64,000 nt of DNA from the NCBI RefSeq assembly GCF_044923475.1, contig NZ_CP137338.1, positions 3,596,001-3,660,000 of the forward strand, written 5' to 3'. Both the position numbers and the translations under genes were made by a program. Shown here in pieces: positions 34,768-43,487 of the stretch. The DNA comes from JAAURS01 sp044923475 (GTDB taxonomy: Bacteria > Cyanobacteriota > Cyanobacteriia > Thermosynechococcales > Thermosynechococcaceae). The notes below the pieces were generated by a model that saw only the letters and a list, made by a program, of their open reading frames with translations, searched no databases and was not told the origin of the DNA. Position 1 is the stretch's first letter; the number at the start of each line of letters is the position of its first letter.

Positions 34768-34932
34768 TCTGGCTGACGGCAAATAAACGTAAAGAAGCGT
34801 CGAGCCGTTCGGAATAAATTTGGAAGACGAACTGCCATGGCATACAGTAGTTTTACTCCGATTGAAGTCAATCAAACCTTTTTTTGGCTCCTTTATCGGA
34901 CAAAATGATTCCTAAAGAGAGTCTTTGGCCGA

Positions 34933-37581
34933 ATGCTCGAACCAGACCCACGAGATATCACTGCATGGATGGACAGCGGATTGCTCCACCTTCGGCATTT
35001 TGAATATGCCGAAGCACTGAACTGCTTCCGCCAAGCGCTGATTCTAAATCCTAACTTGCCAGAAGGGTGGCTTCAGTACGGTTCCGTGTTAGAAAAGCTG
35101 GGCTGCTACGGTGCCGCGATCGCCGCCAATAACAACGCCCAACGGCTTTACTCTACCCCTGGATTGAGCTTGGAACCCCCCGACTCGGAACCTGGCGATG
35201 CCGTCTCTGCCGCTCTTTCCTTGCAGGAATCCAGCGCGGATTATTGGCTGCAGCGCGGCCACGCGCTCTGCGACGAAGGGAGTTTTGAAGAGGCGATCGT
35301 CAGCTACGATCGCGCCCTCGCCCTTCGGCCTGAAGACGCGCAAGCGTGGTTTGGGCGCGGCAACATGGCAGCAGCCTTGGGTTGCTTTGAAGATGCGATC
35401 GCCAGCTACGACCGGGTTGTGGAACTCCAGCCCTCGGACTATCAAGCCTGGAATAATCGGGGGTATTCGCTGCATCGGTTAGAGCGGTACGAAGCGGCGA
35501 TCGCCAGCTACGATAATGCCATTGCTTCCAAGCCAGACTGTTACCCGGCCTGGAATAACCGCGGGTATGCCCTGTACCATCTGGGTCGTTATGAGGCGGC
35601 GATCGCCGAGTTCGACCGGGCGTTAGACCTGAATCCCAGCTATCCCGAAGCCTGGAACAATCGCGCCAACGCGCTCAACGCCCTGGGGCGCTTGGAAGAA
35701 GCGATCGCCAGTTACGATAGCGCGATCGCCCTCAAACCGGACTTTCTAGAGGCCCAGCAGAACCGCGATTTGGCCCAGCAAGCCTTACTCCAACCCAAAG
35801 CCACGATTCCCCACATCCCTCAAGCCGAACCGGCTATCCAACCCAGGACCTTAGAGGACTATCCCTTTGAAACATTTCCTGAAGAGCATCTAGAGATCTT
35901 ACTCGCGCTATCGACCGCGTTTTGTCGGCAGAACGATTTCTCTGCTGCGGCACCCTTAATCCAGCAGGGTATCGAAAAACTAGAGCGCCTGCTGCAAAAT
36001 TCAGATCTCGAACCCGGTCAATTCACTGCATTCGATGCCAAACAGGCTGGGTTTGAGCAGCTTCAGGTCGATTTGCTGGTACCGGACGACCCGGTACAGG
36101 CCCTAGAACTGGCCGAAGCGTGCAAAAACCGCGATCTCAATCGGGTCTTCAACTGGTCGTCCTTAACGCCGCAGATCGACTATCCCAAAATTCAATCGCG
36201 CTTGGGTCCCCGTACCGCAGCGATTTACTGGCATCTCAGCCCTGCCAACCTCAATGCTTTTATCCTGAGGCAAGACTGTCCGCTCCAGGTAGCGTCCTCC
36301 CTTCATCAAGGTCAGCGATTTGAAGCATGGATGCAGCAGTGGCAGCAAAATTACGAGCAATCCCGCATGCTGTCGCCAGAGACGGCTGCCGCGTCGCTCT
36401 GGCGACAAACCATGCCGCACAGCCTGGAACAGCTCTCTGCAATTCTCGAAATCGACCTGCTCGGTCGAACCTACCTTCAGGGCATCGATCGGGTCGTTCT
36501 CATTCCCCATCGGGCGCTCCATTTGCTGCCCCTCCACGCCCTCTTCCCCGAGAAGCTACAGGTAGCCTATCTCCCTTGCGCTCAATGGTTATACCTTCAA
36601 CCGCGCGCTTTGGTGCCAATTCAGCGGTTGCTCAATATTGAGGCCTCCGATCCTGACATCGATGGCGCCAGCGGTCCCTCTATTGAAAATCTGTCAACTG
36701 CAACTACCATTTTACTGACCCGCTGCTACGGTCAGGTTAAATCGCTGACCCTCTCGGGTGCTGAAACGACTCAATCTAGGCTGGTGGCAGCATTAACGCT
36801 CATGTCCGACTGCCTCCACATTTCAGGACGCTGCCAATCTCCTCAAGATGCCGCACAGCCCGTGCTAGCGCTATCCGATTCCGAGATGCTGACCCAAGAA
36901 CGACTTGCGGAATTGGATTTGAACGGCTATGCCGTGGTTTGCCTGCCGAATTGCGAGGCTAGAAAGCTGGATGGCCGGGGGATCGTTCGAGAGTTCGTTC
37001 CAACTGCCAGCGGTTTTCTTGCTGCCGGAGCGGGACACGTTATGAGTACCCTGTGGGTGGTGGACGAGCTACCCAGAACCATTCTGATGGTAGAGTTTCA
37101 TCGATGGTTGAAGCAGTCATTTACACCCACGATGGCTCTTGCTAAAGCACAGCGGTGGCTCCGGACCGCAACCCCGGACGATTTAAGGAAGTGGTGCCAA
37201 TCTAAATCAGCAATGCTCTCCCGCAGAGGCCTAGACGACGAGCTGTTGACCTGGCTCAGAGACAGTATTGCCCCCACCCACAACGGCAACGCAACTCCCT
37301 ATCCTTTCGCTCATCCATTTTACTGGGCTGGCTTTACGGTAACGGGCCAATTTCCACTCCAGTCTCAACTTCCTCAGGACCATACTTTACACCTGCAAGC
37401 CTTTTTAGAGGCGATCGCCGCGCACCGAGAGCCCGCGCCTCACGTCGAGCGAGAACTACAGGCCGACCTCGAACGCGTCACCGATCGGATTCAGCAGATC
37501 GTCCAAAAGTATCCATCGCTTCAAAAAGATTACGATGCCGCGATCCAGAAGCGGCTTCGAGGCCGATCTAATAAAGTCTAA
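34933..37581 (+). CDS. TPR-CHAT protein with degenerate CHAT active site
   Basis: 882 residues. About seven TPR units lie within 1-275, of the type AWNNRGYALYHLGRYEAAIA, followed by a linker and a CHAT (caspase-HetF-associated) domain from about 400 to 800. In active CHAT proteases the histidine lies in a GHG motif and the cysteine in SACE. Here the corresponding places read H629-I-S-G-R633-C and P-N-C674-E: the cysteine remains but the catalytic histidine is Arg633. A pseudo-protease or scaffold role is inferred. In HetF-like proteins such domains affect differentiation or cell division. HIP1 octamers recur every 102 bp in the repeats. Confidence 0.88.
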   Translation: MLEPDPRDITAWMDSGLLHLRHFEYAEALNCFRQALILNPNLPEGWLQYGSVLEKLGCYGAAIAANNNAQRLYSTPGLSLEPPDSEPGDAVSAALSLQESSADYWLQRGHALCDEGSFEEAIVSYDRALALRPEDAQAWFGRGNMAAALGCFEDAIASYDRVVELQPSDYQAWNNRGYSLHRLERYEAAIASYDNAIASKPDCYPAWNNRGYALYHLGRYEAAIAEFDRALDLNPSYPEAWNNRANALNALGRLEEAIASYDSAIALKPDFLEAQQNRDLAQQALLQPKATIPHIPQAEPAIQPRTLEDYPFETFPEEHLEILLALSTAFCRQNDFSAAAPLIQQGIEKLERLLQNSDLEPGQFTAFDAKQAGFEQLQVDLLVPDDPVQALELAEACKNRDLNRVFNWSSLTPQIDYPKIQSRLGPRTAAIYWHLSPANLNAFILRQDCPLQVASSLHQGQRFEAWMQQWQQNYEQSRMLSPETAAASLWRQTMPHSLEQLSAILEIDLLGRTYLQGIDRVVLIPHRALHLLPLHALFPEKLQVAYLPCAQWLYLQPRALVPIQRLLNIEASDPDIDGASGPSIENLSTATTILLTRCYGQVKSLTLSGAETTQSRLVAALTLMSDCLHISGRCQSPQDAAQPVLALSDSEMLTQERLAELDLNGYAVVCLPNCEARKLDGRGIVREFVPTASGFLAAGAGHVMSTLWVVDELPRTILMVEFHRWLKQSFTPTMALAKAQRWLRTATPDDLRKWCQSKSAMLSRRGLDDELLTWLRDSIAPTHNGNATPYPFAHPFYWAGFTVTGQFPLQSQLPQDHTLHLQAFLEAIAAHREPAPHVERELQADLERVTDRIQQIVQKYPSLQKDYDAAIQKRLRGRSNKV
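35293..35718 (+). repeat. TPR-coding repeats with HIP1 octamers in 102-bp register
   Basis: GCGATCG begins at 35293, 35395, 35497, 35599 and 35701, exactly 102 bp (34 codons, one TPR) apart, each time encoding Ala-Ile at the start of AIxxYD or the equivalent. Four of the five are complete GCGATCGC octamers. This is intragenic repeat structure, not a mobile or CRISPR repeat. Confidence 0.9.
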
Positions 37582-37584
37582 ACT

Positions 37585-38403
37585 TCAACCCGCATCTGCC
37601 ATTGCTTCTTGGCGGACAGTCACCGCTAGCGATGGCTTAATGCGTCGGGCAGACATCGTCGCGCGTTCGCTCGATTGCTGCCTGGACGGAGGAGCGAGCA
37701 GCGCCAAGCTTTCTTGGATTGCTTTGCCTACCAGGGGACTCGTTTCTCGACAGGCCAACAAATGGAGGTAGTCTAAAGCGTGCGATCGCTCTAAAGCACT
37801 GATCTGGCCCCGTGCCGTCAAAGCGGCCAACTGACGCACCGCCATCAACCGTCGCAGCTCGTCTCGATGGAGCAATCCCGCCACGCATCGGTCAAAGGAG
37901 TGGGGCGGTTTATTTTGACGCGCTGACATCAGCCAAACCGCCAGACCTAGCACCCCCAAAAAGCCCATCTCCTGGGTTAAAAGCATCATTGCCAGCCAAG
38001 GGCTGTCGAGATCTTGCCAGACGGCTAACGCGCCATAGGAGAGCGCCAACATCCCAATGCCGCCGCCGATGCTGAGGACGATCGGGGCATTGGGGCTCCT
38101 GAGCCACTGCTCGAGCTGGCGCGTTAAAAATTGTCGCTGGGCCATGCGGTAGACTAGTATACTGCTGCCGCCACCTGCTGCAAGGGCTAGCAGGAGAGAC
38201 GCATTCCAGCACCAGAGAGCGATCGCGCCGGACAGAACCGCCACCGGAAGAACGACATTTGGATAACGAGACCCGCGATGGCCGCGCGTAGAGCGTCGCG
38301 CCAATGCCGTCAAAATCTCCGCCCAAACCGAAAGCTTTGCCAGCATCAGCAAATCGCCCTCCAGCCAATGTCTGAAGTGGGTTGTTTTTGGAGATGCCTT
38401 CAT
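37585..38403 (-). CDS. Unknown membrane protein with helical C-terminal domain
   Basis: 272 residues from ATG 38403 (a GTG directly before it is in frame). Not recognised. Four hydrophobic segments lie between about 50 and 160 in two pairs; the last 100 residues are helical with LLHRDELRRLMAVRQLAALT, which could be an armadillo-like helical repeat. The gene ends 3 bp from the convergent TPR-CHAT gene. No function assigned. Confidence 0.65.
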   Translation of the reverse strand: MKASPKTTHFRHWLEGDLLMLAKLSVWAEILTALARRSTRGHRGSRYPNVVLPVAVLSGAIALWCWNASLLLALAAGGGSSILVYRMAQRQFLTRQLEQWLRSPNAPIVLSIGGGIGMLALSYGALAVWQDLDSPWLAMMLLTQEMGFLGVLGLAVWLMSARQNKPPHSFDRCVAGLLHRDELRRLMAVRQLAALTARGQISALERSHALDYLHLLACRETSPLVGKAIQESLALLAPPSRQQSSERATMSARRIKPSLAVTVRQEAMADAG

Positions 38404-38588
38404 CACGGCGTTAATGTTCCTTCTCGAAACCGCTGAAAATACGTCGAACCTTCAAGCTGTCTAGAACGGGGTCGCACTGTTCTAAGCCATTCACTTTTAT
38501 AGTGTAATGGACGGATAGTAGAGTACGGAACGCCAGCGGCGACAGTTACGAAATTTATAATCAAATGTAGTGCCATCCGATAGAACCC

Positions 38589-39401
38589 ATGACCTCTTCT
38601 TCTGAATTACCCGCGTCTTCGGTTGGAGACACCGACCTCGCCCCTTTTAGCACCGAAGAGGCAGAGATTGCACCGCCACCCATTGACCCGGACGATTTGG
38701 TCGATGATGTGGAGATGTCATTGTTCGACCATCTCGAAGAACTGCGCCAGCGGATTTTCTATGGGTTGCTCGCCTCTTTGGGCGGTATAGTACTGTGCTT
38801 TTGGAAAGTAAACTTAATCGTCAGCGTCTTAGAAAAGCCAGCCCAAGGCGCTAAATTTTTGCAGCTCGCACCGGGAGAGTATTTTTTCGTTTCTATTAAG
38901 GTGGCTGGGTACAGCGGCCTACTGGTTGCCAGCCCGTTCATTTTGTATCAGGTGATCCAGTTTGTTTTGCCGGGATTGACCCGTAAAGAGCGGCGCTTTT
39001 TGGGTCCCATTGTCTTTGGCTCTTCCATTTTGTTTGTTTTGGGATTGGGGTTTGCTTACGTCGCGCTGATTCCGGCAGCACTGAACTTCTTCATCCAGTA
39101 CGGCGGCGATGTTGTCGAGCAGCTTTGGTCCATCGATCGCTATTTTGAATTTGTCCTGCTGTTGTTGTTCAGCACGGGGCTTGCGTTTCAAATTCCTGTC
39201 ATTCAGATTCTGCTAGGGCTGATTGGCATTGTCTCTGGCAAACAAATGCTGTCGGCTTGGCGGGCGGTTTTGTTGGGGGCGGTGGTGTTGGGAGCCGTAT
39301 TAACCCCCTCCACCGATCCGCTGACGCAAAGTCTGCTGGGGGGAGCGGTTTTGCTGCTTTACATGGCGGGCACGGGACTAGTCTTGCTCTTGGGCAAATA
39401 G
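38589..39401 (+). CDS. tatC: Sec-independent protein translocase TatC
   Basis: 270 residues with six membrane helices. MSLFDHLEELRQRI is the TatC N-terminal signature, preceded by a cyanobacteria-typical acidic 40-residue extension. Also visible are FFVSIKVAGYSGLLVASPF and the loop PGLTRKERRF. Central receptor of the twin-arginine pathway, in plasma and thylakoid membranes. The amine oxidase at 56690 carries a matching twin-arginine signal. tatA is not in this window. Confidence 0.96.
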   Translation: MTSSSELPASSVGDTDLAPFSTEEAEIAPPPIDPDDLVDDVEMSLFDHLEELRQRIFYGLLASLGGIVLCFWKVNLIVSVLEKPAQGAKFLQLAPGEYFFVSIKVAGYSGLLVASPFILYQVIQFVLPGLTRKERRFLGPIVFGSSILFVLGLGFAYVALIPAALNFFIQYGGDVVEQLWSIDRYFEFVLLLLFSTGLAFQIPVIQILLGLIGIVSGKQMLSAWRAVLLGAVVLGAVLTPSTDPLTQSLLGGAVLLLYMAGTGLVLLLGK

Positions 39402-39529
39402 TCTGAGGTCGCTCTGCGGAGGGCGATAGCTGCGCACCAAGAGTCCGCCGCGAGTCTGGAGTCCGCCCAAATTTGAGCCAGCGGATCTCGGATTTTGGAT
39501 AAGATGTGGGGACAGTATTACCCTGCCCT

Positions 39530-39934
39530 ATGAAAGCGCGCCGAACCCGCAGTCAAGATACAGTGCTGCGATTTATCAAACAGTTAAACCGAGAGATTTC
39601 TGCCCAAGAGCTTTACGTCGAACTCCGTCAAGCCGACGCGCCGCTGGGGTTGGCAACGGTCTATCGCGCCCTAGATGCCCTCAAGCTGTTGGGGGCCATT
39701 CAGGCACGGGTTGTGGGGAATGGAGAAACGCTCTACAGCCAAGCTAAGGAAGACCGCCATCACCTCACCTGCCTGCAATGCGGCGTGTCCCTTGCCATCA
39801 GCGAGGCGGATTGTCCCGTACATGCATTGGAGAAGCACCTGCGGCAATCGGCTCACTTTGAAATTTATTATCATACCCTCGAATTTTTTGGGCTATGTTC
39901 TCCCTGCCAGCTTCAGCAAGCTAATCTGCTATAG
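39530..39934 (+). CDS. Fur-family transcriptional regulator (Zur-like)
   Basis: 134 residues from the ATG at 39530; the longer frame uses GTG at 39506. Winged helix with QELYVELRQ and GLATVYRALDAL, then the metal domain with DRHHLTCLQCG and a second pair CSPC near the C-terminus, giving a structural zinc site. The set suits a zinc- or peroxide-responsive member rather than classic Fur, but Zur versus PerR cannot be decided here. Confidence 0.85.
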   Translation: MKARRTRSQDTVLRFIKQLNREISAQELYVELRQADAPLGLATVYRALDALKLLGAIQARVVGNGETLYSQAKEDRHHLTCLQCGVSLAISEADCPVHALEKHLRQSAHFEIYYHTLEFFGLCSPCQLQQANLL

Positions 39935-40078
39935 CGCTTCAAGTCGTCGCGCCGCCGCAACTACGGTCAATTTTTCATAGAGATCCTCTAAAATCTTCAC
40001 AAACAGCGTGGAGGGAGTTGACGAATACCCCTGCAATAGTGAATGATAGTGAATCGCAGCAATACGCTGTTTGTCCGC

Positions 40079-40160
40079 GCGGAACTGGCGGAATTGGTAG
40101 ACGCGCATGATTCAGGTTCATGTGCCGCAAGGCTTCCGGGTTCAAGTCCCGGGTTCCGCA
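40079..40160 (+). tRNA. tRNA-Leu (CAG)
   Basis: 82 nt. Acceptor GCGGAAC pairs with GTTCCGC, discriminator A; anticodon stem CATGA/TCATG encloses loop TTCAGGT with anticodon CAG; a long variable arm (class II) follows, then T-arm with GGTTCAAGTCC. CCA is not encoded. The tRNA ends 11 bp before the start of the SpoU-type methyltransferase gene. A 10-bp tandem repeat (ATAGTGAATG/ATAGTGAATC, 40036-40055) lies just upstream. Confidence 0.97.
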
Positions 40161-40171
40161 TCTATGGTTGT

Positions 40172-40969
40172 ATGTTAACCAGCCTCCAAAATCCTCTGGT
40201 CAAGCAAGTTCGAAAGCTTCGCAGCTCGAAGCATCGGCGTTTGCAGGGCTGCTTTTTGCTGGAGGGAACCCATTTGCTCCAGGAGGCGGCGTTGGCGCGC
40301 TGGCCCCTGGTAACGCTTTTCTATACGGAACGCTGGCAGGATAAAAACCCGCAGCTTTTGTCCGATTTGCAGGGCACGGTACCTCGCTGCGAATTGGCAA
40401 GCGCTGAGGTACTGGCGGCGATCGCCACTACCCTCAATCCAGATGGCGTCGTTGCCGTGGCTCAGTTAGCCTCGCAAAGGCCTGTCACGATCCGACGTTT
40501 AGGACTGGTGCTCGAAACCCTTCAAGATCCGGGGAATGTGGGCACTTTGCTGCGAACGGCAGCCGCCGCAGGGGTGGAGGGGGTTCTCTTGAGCGAAGAT
40601 TCTGCCGATCTCGAAAGCCCTAAGGTATTGCGCGCTTCGGCGGGGGCTTGGTTTAAGGTGGCTGCGGCTCAATGCGCCAATGTTCTGGAACAGGTAAAAT
40701 ACTACCAATCTCAAGGATTTCAGGCGATCGCCACCACGCCGCGCGCGACGATCGAATATTGGTCCGTAGACTATACTCAACCCACGTTAATTTTGGTGGG
40801 CAATGAAGGGGCAGGGCTATCGGAGGCGCTCCTTCAGGTCTCGGACGTACGGGTTTCGATTCCGACGAGTGCCGGGGTGGAATCGCTGAATGCGGCGATC
40901 GCCACTGCAGTCCTGCTGTACGAAGCAAAACGACAGCGCGCCCACGCTTTAGCGCGCAACCGATCGTGA
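40172..40969 (+). CDS. TrmH/SpoU-family RNA 2'-O-methyltransferase
   Basis: 265 residues from the ATG at 40172; longer frames run through the tRNA gene and are excluded. MLTSLQNPLVKQVRKLRSSK is the substrate-binding N-terminal domain; the SPOUT domain has LVLETLQDPGNVGTLLRTA (motif 1), LILVGNEGAGLS (motif 2) and IPTSAGVESLNAAIATAVLLYE (motif 3). It methylates ribose 2'-OH of rRNA or tRNA using AdoMet; RlmB-like or TrmH-like specificity is undecided. Followed by an overlapping gene (TGATG). Confidence 0.92.
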   Translation: MLTSLQNPLVKQVRKLRSSKHRRLQGCFLLEGTHLLQEAALARWPLVTLFYTERWQDKNPQLLSDLQGTVPRCELASAEVLAAIATTLNPDGVVAVAQLASQRPVTIRRLGLVLETLQDPGNVGTLLRTAAAAGVEGVLLSEDSADLESPKVLRASAGAWFKVAAAQCANVLEQVKYYQSQGFQAIATTPRATIEYWSVDYTQPTLILVGNEGAGLSEALLQVSDVRVSIPTSAGVESLNAAIATAVLLYEAKRQRAHALARNRS

Positions 40970-41493
40970 TGACACCAGAAGAACCCTTATTGCCGCCTCA
41001 ACCGCTGCCAGAACATCTGTGGGGGGATCTGTGGCAATTTGCCAGCCTCCCCGCCGAAGATCTGGAATGGAGACTTTGGGAACGTCCCATTCCCTTTCGA
41101 GAGGCGGCTGCCATCGCACTACCCAGCCAGCAAAATCTCAGCTCTACCGCCCTCGTTCCGGGAATTGTCATCAACGCAGGCCGTCAGGCGATAGGACTGT
41201 CTCGCTGGCTGTCCGAGCGCAAGCCCAAGCAAATTTCGGTTGCGAATCTAGAATTAGGTGCAATTATTTTAACGACAGCTCAAAAAGAACGATGGATTTT
41301 AGCCACCTATCAAGACGATGCCGTAAGGGAGGCAGGCCAGGGCTTTGAAGGTCGTAAAGGCCCCAGTAAGGGTATCCATTTTCTGCTGATTCAGCCCGAC
41401 GATAGCGGTGTCACCCATGCTGGCTTGTGGATTTTGAAAGACGATCGCTTCTGGAGCGATCGCCAAACGAACGGGAGCGCTCAAGTCGTATAG
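40969..41493 (+). CDS. Unknown cyanobacterial protein
   Basis: 174 residues from the ATG at 40969, which overlaps the stop of the methyltransferase gene (TGATG), implying coupled translation. Acidic/Pro-rich start (MTPEEPLLPPQPLPEHLWGD), no membrane segment, no recognised motif. Its 3' end overlaps the convergent Anbu gene by 13 bp. Function unknown. Confidence 0.65.
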   Translation: MTPEEPLLPPQPLPEHLWGDLWQFASLPAEDLEWRLWERPIPFREAAAIALPSQQNLSSTALVPGIVINAGRQAIGLSRWLSERKPKQISVANLELGAIILTTAQKERWILATYQDDAVREAGQGFEGRKGPSKGIHFLLIQPDDSGVTHAGLWILKDDRFWSDRQTNGSAQVV

Positions 41494-42278
41494 ACATTTT
41501 CCAGCGCCAACCAGTTTTCGTCTTCAGACGGATCGTCGCTAGTAGGTGCTTCCCAGTGAAGAGTGGGCAAACTTTTGAAGGATTCCTTGACGCAATCTTC
41601 CCAGGATTTGCGGATGCTTTCCAAGTAAGGATCGCCCTTGAGCAGTTTGCGTCGATACTGAATTTTCAACGTATCAGCCTCGTACAGGACGATGTTAATG
41701 GGCGGCCCGACGGAAATATTAGACTTCATGGTGGAGTCTAGAGACAGGAGCGCGCATTTTGCAGCTTCTTCCAAGCCTGTGGTGCGAAATTGAATGACGC
41801 GGTCTAGGATGGGCTTTCCGTACTTAATTTCGCCCACCTGAAGGTAGGGGGTTTCTTTAGTGGCCCGCAGGAAATTGCCTTGGCTGTAAACCAGGTACAG
41901 TTCGGGGGATTCTCCCTTAATCTGCCCTCCCACCAAAAAAGTGCACCCCGCATCAATGCCATCTTTTTTTAGCCAAACTCGATTTTCATCCAAAACTTGA
42001 CGGGTTAAGTTACCGATGTATTGAACCACCTTGTACATGCTGGGCAAGGTATTGATGTTATTCTCCGCTCCTAGCTTTAAGTCCTGCGCCATCAGCATCA
42101 ATACATTTTGCGTCATGGACAGATTCCCAGCAGTGCAGATGAGGATGACGCGCTCTCCGGGGATCGAAAAGTCAAACAGCTTCTGCGAGATTGAAACGTG
42201 GTCTACTCCAGCATTGGTGCGGGAGTCGGCGGCCATTACTAGGCCAGCCTGGGTTAAAATTGCAAGGCAATAGGTCAT
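41481..42278 (-). CDS. Anbu proteasome-like peptidase
   Basis: 265 residues. MTYCLAILTQAGLVMAADSR places a threonine at position 2, the expected N-terminal nucleophile after Met removal, followed by the N-terminal-hydrolase fold (AADSRTNAG, GCTFLVGGQ, LYLVYSQGN). This matches the ancestral beta subunit (Anbu/BPH) group of self-compartmentalising peptidases. In many bacteria anbu is clustered with ATP-grasp, alpha-E and transglutaminase genes; none is present here. Substrate unknown. Confidence 0.9.
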   Translation of the reverse strand: MTYCLAILTQAGLVMAADSRTNAGVDHVSISQKLFDFSIPGERVILICTAGNLSMTQNVLMLMAQDLKLGAENNINTLPSMYKVVQYIGNLTRQVLDENRVWLKKDGIDAGCTFLVGGQIKGESPELYLVYSQGNFLRATKETPYLQVGEIKYGKPILDRVIQFRTTGLEEAAKCALLSLDSTMKSNISVGPPINIVLYEADTLKIQYRRKLLKGDPYLESIRKSWEDCVKESFKSLPTLHWEAPTSDDPSEDENWLALENVYTT

Positions 42279-42463
42279 CGCGCCGACTCTTTTGGGCTTT
42301 ATTGTATGACGTGCTGAAACCTAGAAGCAATGACTTGAGAAAGGCTGCTTTTGCAAAAATGCTGCCTTCCTTCAAATGGGGGGGGCGATCGCATCTCAGA
42401 ATCGGAGCGGCCACCTGTTGACAAGCTTCTCCACATCCGAGATACTAGGTAAGTACTAAATGT

Positions 42464-42535
42464 GCGGGCATAGCTCAGTGGTAGAGCGTCACCTTGCCAA
42501 GGTGAATGTCGCGCGTTCGAATCGCGTTGCCCGCT
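42464..42535 (+). tRNA. tRNA-Gly (GCC)
   Basis: 72 nt. Acceptor GCGGGCA pairs with TGCCCGC, discriminator T; D-arm AGCTCAGTGGTAGAGC; anticodon stem TCACC/GGTGA around loop TTGCCAA with anticodon GCC; T-arm GCGCGTTCGAATCGCGT. No encoded CCA. panB follows 79 bp later on the same strand. Confidence 0.97.
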
Positions 42536-42614
42536 TTCTAAAAACGATCGGCTCCGAGCTAAGCTGAGGGGAGGGAGGTTTTCCTCTTGGGGTTTTCCTG
42601 CGGGCTTAGCAATT
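42536..42614 (+). promoter_or_regulatory. Structured leader in front of panB
   Basis: GCTAAGC (42558-42564) and GCTTAGC (42604-42610) can pair and would close a stem ending 4 bases before the panB ATG. Inside, GGGAGG (42573-42578) can pair with CCTCTT (42583-42588) across a TTTT loop. No other purine-rich ribosome site is present, so the only GGAGG-like sequence would be masked. Could be translational control or chance; no known riboswitch class is recognised. Confidence 0.35.
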
Positions 42615-43388
42615 ATGGCTATTACAATTCACCATCTCAAGCAGTGGAAGCAAGACGGTCGCCCTATTGTGGCGCTGACTGCATGGGATTACCTGCTGGC
42701 AAAAACTTTAGACCAGGCTGGGGTCGATGTCATTTTGGTGGGCGACTCTTTGGCGATGGTCGCGTTGGGGTATGAAACGACGCTCCCGCTGACGTTAGAA
42801 GAGATGTTGCACCATGCCAAGGCCGTTGCTCGCGGGGTTTCTAAGGCGTTGCTGGTGTGCGACTTGCCGTTTCTCAGCTATCAAGAAAGCCCGCAACAGG
42901 CCCTCAGCGTGGGGGGCCGCGTCCTGAAGGAGACTGGAGCGCAGGCGGTCAAGTTGGAAGGGGGGTACCCTGCCATGGCAGAAACGGTCCATTTTCTGAC
43001 TCAGCGGGGCATTCCGGTAATGGGGCACGTGGGGCTGACGCCGCAATCCGTCCATCAGTTTGGCGGCTATCGCAAGCAAGGCAAAGACGAGCGCGATGCA
43101 GAGCGGATTCTGGAGGAGGCGATCGCCCTAGAGGCTGCGGGTGCCTTTGCGATCGTGCTGGAACACATTCCAGATGCGTTGGCCGCAACCATTACTCACA
43201 AGCTCGGCATTCCTACCATTGGCATTGGAGCGGGGTCGGACTGCGACGGACAGGTTTTAGTGACCGCCGATTTACTGGGACTCTCCGACTGGCAACCCAA
43301 ATTTGCCCGTTCCTACGCCAACCTCCGCCAAACCGTCACCGATGCGGTGCAGGCCTTTAGCAATGAAGTCCGCACCCGCAAATATTGA
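42615..43388 (+). CDS. panB: 3-methyl-2-oxobutanoate hydroxymethyltransferase
   Basis: 257 residues, standard length. Transfers a hydroxymethyl group from methylene-tetrahydrofolate to 2-oxoisovalerate, the first committed step of pantothenate synthesis. Family marks: LTAWDYLLAKTLDQAGVDVI, VGDSLAMV with the metal Asp, VKLEGG, MGHVGLTPQS and IGIGAG. The other pan genes are not adjacent. Preceded by tRNA-Gly and a possibly folded leader. Confidence 0.95.
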   Translation: MAITIHHLKQWKQDGRPIVALTAWDYLLAKTLDQAGVDVILVGDSLAMVALGYETTLPLTLEEMLHHAKAVARGVSKALLVCDLPFLSYQESPQQALSVGGRVLKETGAQAVKLEGGYPAMAETVHFLTQRGIPVMGHVGLTPQSVHQFGGYRKQGKDERDAERILEEAIALEAAGAFAIVLEHIPDALAATITHKLGIPTIGIGAGSDCDGQVLVTADLLGLSDWQPKFARSYANLRQTVTDAVQAFSNEVRTRKY

Positions 43389-43487
43389 ACGCAGGGCAAC
43401 CGCCAACCTCCGCTTTTGCGAAGATCGACCTCCGCTCAGATAAGCTAGAGAAGCAACCTACGACCTCGGGCGCAAAGGAGACACTCA

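Noticed and set aside
35293..35718. Regular 102-bp repeats suggestive of a repeat array
   Set aside because: They are TPR codons with HIP1; spacing is 34 codons and there are no spacers, so not a CRISPR or mobile repeat.
40043..40171. Upstream extension of the SpoU methyltransferase frame
   Set aside because: It reads straight through the tRNA-Leu gene; the conserved protein begins at 40172.
40079..42535. The two tRNA genes as integration sites of a genomic island
   Set aside because: No integrase, no repeated tRNA 3' end and no composition change nearby.
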